This document shows, piece after piece, positions 1 through 6,500 of a DNA stretch of 6,811 nucleotides (its first letter is position 1; every line of letters begins with the position of its first letter). Origin of the DNA: an uncultured Rhodopirellula sp. GTDB taxonomy: Bacteria; Planctomycetota; Planctomycetia; Pirellulales; Pirellulaceae. The translations under genes and the position numbers were made by a program. The notes under the pieces were generated by a model. The model was not told where the DNA came from. It searched no databases and was given only the letters and a program-made list of their open reading frames with translations. The DNA lies in assembly GCA_913061385.1 (NCBI GenBank), contig CAJXTM010000199.1, positions 1-6,811 of the forward strand. The letters are read 5' to 3'.

Positions 1-47
1 GAGATCAGCCTCGGTCTCGTGGGCTCGGAGATGTGTATAAGAGACAG
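1..47 (+). other. Illumina Nextera read-2 / i7 adapter (library artefact)
   Basis: This is not genomic DNA. Bases 14-47 match the full 34-base Nextera read-2 transposase adapter, ending in the 19-base mosaic end (29-47, ending GTATAAGAGACAG). Bases 1-5 (GAGAT) match the end of the P7 flow-cell primer. Bases 6-13 (CAGCCTCG) sit exactly where the 8-base i7 index belongs and match the adapter-strand form of index N710 as I remember it. Native sequence therefore starts at about base 48. The adapter also creates a spurious forward reading frame at 31-123 beginning MCIRDS, a well-known artefact peptide in databases. Confidence 0.98.
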
Positions 48-67
48 CAGCCAAGGCTGCGTAGAGA

Positions 68-85
68 ACTCAGTACCCACTGAGT
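68..85. repeat. Perfect 7-bp inverted repeat, 4-base loop
   Basis: ACTCAGT (68-74) and ACTGAGT (79-85) are exact reverse complements separated by ACCC. The structure could be an RNA hairpin or a protein-binding palindrome. It has no following T-run and only three G/C pairs, so it is a poor intrinsic terminator. It lies 20 bases inside the adapter junction, so its original upstream context is unknown. Confidence 0.4.
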
Positions 86-301
86 GTCGGTGTGGTTTCG
101 GTTTGCACACACGTGCGAGCTGAGGTGTGGAGTGATGCTTGCTCATGGATAGAATCGGGCTTTGAGGAGCATCGTTGATACGAGGCTTTAAAAAAAGAGT
201 TTAGGTAAGGCCGTTAGGGATTCTTTCGTTCAATGGGGAGTGCAGCACCCTTTGCTTCGGTTATTCACGATTTCCAGAGGAAATGCTCGGATTACATCTG
301 T

Positions 302-325
302 TGTTGAACCTGGTCGCAGGCAACA
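302..325. repeat. Bulged hairpin in the leader region
   Basis: TGTTG (302-306) pairs with CAACA (321-325), and CCTG (309-312) pairs with CAGG (317-320) around the loop GTCG. An AA bulge (307-308) lies on the 5' side. This gives nine base pairs in two stacked stems. No T-run follows, and no known riboswitch or leader class is recognised. It may be fortuitous. Confidence 0.25.
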
Positions 326-412
326 TGCGTAGGATCGAACGGTGGGGCCCGGTGCTTCCGTGCACGCAGCATTCAACGCGGATGGCGGGGATTCATGCGC
401 GACAAAAGCTTG

Positions 413-463
413 TCTGGACGTTAATGTGGGATCGCTGAGGCGGTGGCGGTGCTCTGGACGTTA
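413..463 (+). repeat. Pair of 11-bp exact direct repeats, 40-bp period
   Basis: TCTGGACGTTA occurs at 413-423 and again at 453-463, start to start 40 bases, close to four helical turns. The flanking bases on both sides differ, so the match is exactly 11 bases. It lies 170-220 bases upstream of the phosphatase start, where an activator or repressor pair could bind. No regulator gene is present in the window and no known box is recognised, so a regulatory role is only a suggestion. Confidence 0.35.
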
Positions 464-632
464 CATTCCTGTGATTTGTGTCGTGAGCTTTCGAACCGCG
501 GCGGAACCTTGTTGTCGCTACTATGTAATGCTGAGATAGATTGCTTCCGTAATCAGAGTCGTAAGTTCCATTCGTGGTTCATCGATTCTGCGTGGTGAGT
601 CCTTTGGTAAATGTGTGGGGATGGATTGAATC

Positions 633-3428
633 GTGTCATCAAAAAAAGAAAACCATTTGGGTGCGAACCACGAGGGTGGGTTTGTGGACAAAGTCGCTTC
701 AGTGAGTCGGCGTGCCTTCATGACTGCATCAGCTGCAGCAACGTTACCGCTGGCGAACTCTGCAGCGCCGGCAGCTCAGCCTGCCGTGGATCTCGGTGTT
801 TATCGTTTTGCCGGACCGGACTCGGATTTTCATGGGCATCAGTGGCAGACGCTTAACCCTGGTTACTGGAAAATCGAAGCGGGGGCGTTGCGAAGACGGT
901 TGCAAAATTACGGCGACCGTGCCCGCCGTACAGGGTTTCCGTTTCATGGTGAGACCAATGGGTTTGACTTTAAAACGAGCTATGATCCATCGCTTCCTGC
1001 AGGAGTTTTGTATGCGACTGAGTGGGATTTGGCTGGGGAATATTTGATTCGCGCACGCTTCACCTATCGTGATGACAGACAAGACGTAAGGCAGGGTGAT
1101 GATCCGCAGTGGGCGATGTATCAAGACGGCTACGGTTTGATGGGGGTCGCCATTGGGGGGCAATCTGTATTGGAGAGTTACGGTAAGCTGGGTCAGGTGA
1201 TTAGGGTTGTCTGGGCAGATGATGGAAAACTTAAAATCGTCGGATCGGTGTCGGGCAAGCCATCCCCACAGGGTGGGCTTGGGCAGCCGCGGGATCGAAT
1301 TTTGGCAGAAACGGATGCCATTTATTTGCAGGTGGGAGACGTATGTGAACTGACCGTGAAGGTCCTGCTGCCGCTACAGCACCAAGCTGGACAGGCATTG
1401 TTGACCGCCACCCTGCAGTCGGGCGATGAAACGCACGTTGTTGAGCATCGCATTAGTAAGGATCGAGTTGCGGGCTTCGCGGGTATCGTCGCACGCGGCT
1501 TGATCGATTTTGAAGTCAACGAGTTTGTTGTGGAGCCGGGCGACAATGCACAGCAGCAAGTGGGGGTAGCAGACTGCTTGGGTTGTTACGCACTCGGAGA
1601 CACACTTCAGCAAGTGGATGGTACGTGGAGGGTCCGAATGGTTGGACTCTTTGCATCAGATGGAGAGCAGGTTGAGATTCGGGTGGCCGAGTCTATCGAC
1701 CCCGAGGGTGGCTGGGCAAATGTTCCTGTCAGTGGAGCCGCCCCCATCGTCAATAATGAGTGGCGTCGAAATACCGCCATCGTCGACGTCTCACTGCCCA
1801 TCAGTCCTGCTGACGCGACGCAGTATTACACTGTCTGGAAAGATGGTGTCGATGTGACCGCGGATGGACGTGTGGGGACGGCTGCCTGCGGTCCTGGTAA
1901 AGGCTTGGTGGGCGATGTGCCAAGCAGTGGTCAGTACCTTGGACGGCTGCCAAAGTTGGCTGCACCTTATAAAATTTGTGGGCTGTCGTGCCACGCAATC
2001 ACTTCTGGCTTGCAGCAACGTAAAGGTGAAGCTTGGAAAATTGCCGGCGGCAGAGACAAATGGCAGTTTCGTGATCAACCCAGCGAACAATCGTACAAGC
2101 ATCTTGATGACTATGAGTTTCAGGTCATGTTGTGGGAAGATGACGTCTGGTATATGGAACTGGTCATGTATCCACCCAGCACTGATGACGCCTACAAGAT
2201 CATCGCGTGGTCCATCTGTGGTCCGACCAGTCGGTGGCAGATGATGCGGCACTGGAATGTGCTCAACCCTGGTGATCACGATTATGGTATGGATGATGTC
2301 AAAGGACCGGAGCAGATTGCGATCCGCAAGCAGGAGGGACTTGGGCAAGACCCCGCTTACATGCGTCGAAATTTTCAAATCGTTCATCACATGACAACCG
2401 GTGCCCAGCAGGTTGATCCCTATGTGAATCCAAAAAAGTGGCGAGCGTGGAAAATGCCTCGCCGGGATTTTACGCTGGTGGTCCTCGACTCAAGGCTTTG
2501 GCGAAGTAGCCAAGATGTTGACATCTGGGATGACCAGGGCTGGGGGGAATTTAAAAGCCTTTATGGCCGTACTGACCCTACACGTAGCCTGTTGGGTGAA
2601 GAGCAATTTGGTTGGTTTCAAGAGTTGCTTGCAACCGACTCTTCGCCGCTGATTGGTGTCACGGGAGTCAATGGCTTGCATACCGTCTGGGCTGGCACGC
2701 GGTATCGGCAATCGCAGAGTACTGATCATCCGAGACATTTTCACGAGCGTGATCGAGTAACTGCAGACTACGCAGGTTGGGTCAAAGCGGGGGCTGATCG
2801 TGTGCTGGAATTGCTAGGAAGTCGTTCGGGCGTGGTGTCCGTGTATGGAGATGTACACAACGGTTGCATCATGAAAAATCTTGAGCATCGCGTAATCGAG
2901 TGCAGCTTTGGACCCATCGGTCGATCCGGCGGCCGCGCGGTGGTCCCTGGCTTTGGTCCCAAAATGAAAGACGTGGACGATCGAGAACTGGAAGTGTTGG
3001 CGTTGTATCACAAGAGTTTCATTGACCCTGAACAGAATCCGCATCCATCTGGTGATCCGTTCTATTGGAATTTCCTTGAAATGAGTTTCGATCCCGAAGG
3101 TAGCAGCCCGGGGATCGATATGCGTATCAGGAATCTCATCGATTCACCCTCGGAGGACCCGCGGGGTGGCGGATTCCTTGTTGCTTCGGATCAGGAAACC
3201 GGCCGCCCGCCAAGTTGCCGGATGCCCAGCATTGTGACTCTTCCCAATGCTGATGTGTTCCTGACTGAAACTGACGGTAAGCCAATCCGTGGTACACGCA
3301 GTGACTCCAAGGGAAGAGTTCATCTCAGCGGCTTGCCAGACATTGAGCCCGGAACCCGAATCGTTATCCACTCGTATGATGGTGAAAATACAGATTCAAG
3401 CGTTCTGACTACGCAGGACGTCAAATAG
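633..3428 (+). CDS. Tat-exported PhoD-like metallophosphatase (alkaline phosphatase D family)
   Basis: Predicted extracytoplasmic phosphomonoesterase or diesterase of the PhoD-like family, 931 residues, far longer than classical PhoD (about 550-600). GTG at 633 is the first possible start, because an in-frame TGA lies at 627-629. GGGGA at 617-621 is a weak, distant ribosome site. A twin-arginine motif (S25-R26-R27-A28-F29-M30), a hydrophobic alanine-rich stretch and a likely cleavage near residue 48 indicate Tat export. PhoD is a classic Tat substrate. Residues about 53-305 look like an added beta-sandwich (LamG or concanavalin-like), 315-445 like the PhoD N-terminal beta domain, 446-855 the catalytic domain and 866-925 a carboxypeptidase-regulatory-like beta domain. 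Candidate metal ligands fit the PhoD pattern: C453 (motif LSCH), D504 and Y507 (DxxY), the D548-H549-D550-Y551-G552 loop, then D740 and H742 (GDVH). PhoD-like features also include LDSR (618-621) and LGEEQ (654-658). The usual DDHDYGPND loop reads GDHDYGMDD here. The family call is firm; the substrate is unknown. Confidence 0.9.
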   Translation: MSSKKENHLGANHEGGFVDKVASVSRRAFMTASAAATLPLANSAAPAAQPAVDLGVYRFAGPDSDFHGHQWQTLNPGYWKIEAGALRRRLQNYGDRARRTGFPFHGETNGFDFKTSYDPSLPAGVLYATEWDLAGEYLIRARFTYRDDRQDVRQGDDPQWAMYQDGYGLMGVAIGGQSVLESYGKLGQVIRVVWADDGKLKIVGSVSGKPSPQGGLGQPRDRILAETDAIYLQVGDVCELTVKVLLPLQHQAGQALLTATLQSGDETHVVEHRISKDRVAGFAGIVARGLIDFEVNEFVVEPGDNAQQQVGVADCLGCYALGDTLQQVDGTWRVRMVGLFASDGEQVEIRVAESIDPEGGWANVPVSGAAPIVNNEWRRNTAIVDVSLPISPADATQYYTVWKDGVDVTADGRVGTAACGPGKGLVGDVPSSGQYLGRLPKLAAPYKICGLSCHAITSGLQQRKGEAWKIAGGRDKWQFRDQPSEQSYKHLDDYEFQVMLWEDDVWYMELVMYPPSTDDAYKIIAWSICGPTSRWQMMRHWNVLNPGDHDYGMDDVKGPEQIAIRKQEGLGQDPAYMRRNFQIVHHMTTGAQQVDPYVNPKKWRAWKMPRRDFTLVVLDSRLWRSSQDVDIWDDQGWGEFKSLYGRTDPTRSLLGEEQFGWFQELLATDSSPLIGVTGVNGLHTVWAGTRYRQSQSTDHPRHFHERDRVTADYAGWVKAGADRVLELLGSRSGVVSVYGDVHNGCIMKNLEHRVIECSFGPIGRSGGRAVVPGFGPKMKDVDDRELEVLALYHKSFIDPEQNPHPSGDPFYWNFLEMSFDPEGSSPGIDMRIRNLIDSPSEDPRGGGFLVASDQETGRPPSCRMPSIVTLPNADVFLTETDGKPIRGTRSDSKGRVHLSGLPDIEPGTRIVIHSYDGENTDSSVLTTQDVK

Positions 3429-3481
3429 TGAATCATGGATCGCATCTTAAAATCGGTTCTGATTCAGGAGCTCACAGACTG

Positions 3482-3495
3482 TGTGTCACGACACA
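3482..3495. repeat. Short palindrome TGTGTC-AC-GACACA
   Basis: This is a perfect 6-bp inverted repeat with a 2-base centre, sitting about 90 bases upstream of the putA start. An alternative register pairs CTGTGT (3479-3484) with ACACAG (3491-3496). The compact symmetric form resembles a dimeric regulator site more than a terminator, because no T-run follows. Function is inferred only from shape and position. Confidence 0.3.
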
Positions 3496-3547
3496 GGATG
3501 CACAAAATCAAATACCAATGAATTACGGAAACTGCATTGGGTATCGC

Positions 3548-3571
3548 GGCAACTTCTTTGGGTAGGTTGCC
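3548..3571 (+). repeat. Hairpin just upstream of the putA start
   Basis: GGCAAC (3548-3553) and GTTGCC (3566-3571) are perfect reverse complements with a 12-base loop containing GGGTAG. The 3' arm ends 9 bases before the ATG at 3581, where a ribosome-binding site would lie, so a folded leader could affect initiation. No Shine-Dalgarno sequence is seen outside the structure. This may be coincidental. Confidence 0.3.
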
Positions 3572-3580
3572 AAAAATTGG

Positions 3581-6500
3581 ATGACGCTTGAGAACAGGTT
3601 ACCTGCCATTGGGTGGAAAAGGCTGTTGTATCATGCCACGTTACTTGCGTTCCGTCGTGATAGTTTTTTTAAAAGTTGTTCCCCTAAGTCGTTGAACGAG
3701 GTTGTCTTGATTACATCGGGAATTGATTCCGCGGCAAAGGCTCTGTTGGGTGATTTTGAGCCAGATGATTCATTAGCTGTTCATCGCTTGGTTCAGAAGG
3801 CACTTTACGTTGCGAGAGAGCTACAGAAGCGTGCTCATGTCTTGCAGACTCCCGAAGAACGAAAGCAACAAACAGAACTGGATCGCATGATTCAGAATCC
3901 GGGGGATAAGGTCACCTTGACGGCGTTAACCGATCAAGCCTTTCGCTCGGAGGCTGCAGCAAGGTCTGCTGATCAACTAGTGCACATTCTAGATGTGCAG
4001 GGGATCCCACGATTTTTCAGTCCGATGGAAAGAACACTGCTGATGGGCTTTCAGTCTTTTGGCAGTTACGTGCCCGGTGTCACCATTCCCATGGTCAAGG
4101 ACAAGATGCGGCGGGAAACGGCCAATGTGATCATTCCCGCCGAACGGGATGTGTTATGCAAGCATCTTCGGGAGCGGCGTGGCGAGGGAGTACGCATGAA
4201 TGTCAACTTTCTTGGGGAGGCGATCCTGGGAGAGGATGAGGCTAACAAGCGATTGAAGCAGTATCTTCAGGCGTTCCAGTTGCCGGAAGTTGAGGTGATG
4301 TCGGTCAAAATATCAACGATCTATTCGCAGATTTCGCCGATTTCTAGGGAGGCCTGTCTTGAGCCACTTTGCGATCGGATGGAACTGTTGTATCGAGCAG
4401 CAGCCAAAGGAGAATTTGAGAGAAGCGACGGCAGTGTTGTTCCCAAGTTTGTGTATTTGGATATGGAAGAGTATCGAGACCTGTCACTTACTGCCGAGGT
4501 GTTCATGAGGACCTTGGAGCGGCCAGGTTTAGAGAAAATGGTCGCCGGGATCGTGCTGCAGGCATACATTCCAGATTCCCACGCTTGGCAGCAGAGCCTC
4601 ACAACTTGGGCTCAACGTCGAGTGGAAAACGGTGGGGCGCCCGTGACCATTCGGATTGTGAAGGGGGCTAATATGGAAATGGAACGGGTCGAAGCTTCGT
4701 TGCACGGATGGCCACAAGCGCCATTTCAAACCAAGTTGGACACCGATGCAAATTACAAACGAATGGTCGGTTTCGCCTTGCGTTCGGAAAATCTTGCGGC
4801 TGTTAGACCAGGCATTGCGTCTCACAATCTTTTTGACATCAGCTATGCACTGGTATTGGCCGTTGAGGCAGATGCTTTGAGTGGCCTGCAGTTTGAAATG
4901 TTGGAAGGGATGGCGAATCACCAGAGGCGAGCGTTGCATGAATTGACCAAGAGCGTTTTACTCTACGCGCCCGCCTGTCAGAAAGAAGATTTTATACACG
5001 CGATTGGATATCTGGTGCGGCGTCTCGATGAGAACACCGGGGACGAGAATTTTCTCCGCCATGCGTTTAACATCACTGTCGAGTCCGATGCATGGAAGTT
5101 ACTGGAGGCAGGATTTCTTGCTTCATTTGAACGAATCGCTGATCTTTCCTCAGAGCCGCGTAGAAAGCAGGACCGAAGGCAGGAAGATCCACATGCCCTA
5201 TCCAAGATGGGCACTGCAGGGGATGCGGTGATTACAGCTAAACACCGTGACCAATGGTCTGGCTTCGGAAATGAACCGGACACCGATTTTAGCCTTCCTG
5301 CCAACTCGCTCTGGGCTGATCAGATCGTGGCGGCTTGGGGCAGTCAGTGTGGTGATCAGGCAGCAAATGTCCCGCTTTGGATTGGGAACGAGGTCGTTAA
5401 CGAACAACGTGTGTCGAAGGATTCGGTGGACCCGTCTCGCGATGGCACCGTGGTGGCAAGGTATGTCGAGGCGAATTGCGATGATGTCAAAGCATCAGTT
5501 GAAATCGCCGATCAGGATCTGGCGGGCTGGGGCCAGCACTCGGCGAGAGAACGCCACAAAATCCTACGAAATGTCGCCAGTCAAGTCCGGAAGGCTCGTG
5601 GTTCACTGATGGGGGCAGCGCTCGCGGAAGCCGGAAAGACACTGCTTGAAAGTGATCCTGAAGTTTCTGAGGCGGTTGATTTCATCGAGTTTTATTCACA
5701 GTCTGCGGTTGAGCTAGATGAGATCAGCGGGGTTGCTTCAAAAGGAAGGGGAGTTGTCGTGGTTGTCTCTCCCCGGAATTTTCCAATCGCAATCCCTTGC
5801 GGTGGTATTGCGGCCGCTCTCGCGGCAGGAAATTGCGTCATTCTTAAACCGGCTTCCAGCACTGTGCTGGTTGCACATCTTTTATGCGAATGTTTTTATC
5901 GCGGGGGCGTGCCGCGGGAAGCGTTGCAGATGATGCCATGCCCGGGCCGAGAGGTTGGGGAGTCGCTTGTCACTGACGATGCGGTTGATACCGTCATCTT
6001 GACGGGAGGAACTGATACCGCGTTGAGGATGTTGCGTGCCAAACCTGACATGCGATTACTGGCTGAGACCGGAGGGAAAAATGCAACAATCGTCACGGCC
6101 ATGGCTGACCGCGACCAAGCCATCAAAAATGTGTTGCAATCTGCCTTCGGTCATAGCGGTCAGAAATGTTCCGCTACGTCATTACTATTACTAGAAGAAG
6201 AAGTTTTTTATGACGATGCGTTCCGGGAGACACTTGTAGATGCTGCCAAAAGCATGAAAGTGGGGTCCGCATGGGATACTGCAAATCGCATGGGCCCGTT
6301 GATTTCGCCGCCATCCGGCGATCTGAACAAAGCTCTCAAAGAACTGGAGACCGGAGAGTCGTGGGCGTTGATTCCAAGACGCACGGATGGGCATCAATGC
6401 ATCTACTCCGCCGGGATCAAGTGGAATGTGCAGCGGGGAAGCTATACACATCTGACGGGATTTTTCGGGCCAGTCTTGGGGGTAATGTGTTTTCGATCGT

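Larger units (their letters stand above)
48..632. other. Non-coding stretch upstream of the phosphatase gene
   Basis: I see no credible gene in these roughly 585 bases. The only forward frame above 60 codons (342-539) gives a low-complexity, Cys/Arg-rich translation with no recognisable family. The reverse frame at 521-721 overlaps the start of the phosphatase gene and looks like its shadow. What the stretch does hold is a 7-bp hairpin (68-85), a bulged hairpin (302-325), an 11-bp exact direct repeat (413-423 and 453-463) and an A-run at 190-196. It may contain the promoter and leader of the downstream gene, but I cannot pick a convincing -35/-10 pair. The 5' gene neighbour is cut off by the fragment end. 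Confidence 0.6.
3429..3580. other. Intergenic gap between phosphatase gene and putA
   Basis: These 152 bases separate two same-strand genes. They contain a 7-bp inverted repeat (TGAATCA 3429-3435 / TGATTCA 3460-3466) immediately after the phosphatase stop. They also hold a TGTGTC/GACACA palindrome (3482-3495) and a hairpin just before the putA start. None is followed by a T-run, so I do not call a terminator. No clear promoter or Shine-Dalgarno sequence is visible. TTGGGTA occurs twice (3537-3543 and 3558-3564), 21 bases apart. Whether putA is co-transcribed with the phosphatase cannot be decided from this. Confidence 0.5.

Noticed and set aside
31..123. Short forward frame MCIRDS... starting at the 5' end
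   Set aside because: Its start and first six codons are encoded by the Nextera mosaic end. It ends at TGA 121-123 and has no family resemblance.
342..539. 65-codon forward frame upstream of the phosphatase
   Set aside because: No ribosome site, odd Cys/Arg-rich composition, no recognisable domain, and it contains the 11-bp direct repeats. It is more likely chance than a gene.
1791..2390. 199-codon minus-strand frame
   Set aside because: It is antisense to the phosphatase catalytic domain, whose plus-strand motifs (SCH, DxxY, GDHDYG) are recognisable. The antisense product resembles nothing.
3429..3466. 7-bp inverted repeat after the phosphatase stop, considered as a terminator
   Set aside because: The 24-base loop, AT-rich stem and lack of a T-run do not fit an intrinsic terminator.
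3664..3674. T7A4 run near the start of putA, considered as a programmed frameshift or phase-variation site
   Set aside because: The putA frame reads straight through it from ATG 3581 to the conserved domains, so no shift is needed. A 7-base homopolymer is too short to argue for phase variation alone.
5247..5609. 120-codon forward frame inside putA
   Set aside because: It is out of frame with putA in the linker and early dehydrogenase region. The putA frame is uninterrupted there and carries family signatures.
6179..6210. ATTACT doublet followed by an AGA triplet run inside putA
   Set aside because: It encodes a plausible LLLLEEEVFY helix-like stretch right after the catalytic Cys loop, as in the family. 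The repeat is tiny and probably reflects codon choice.
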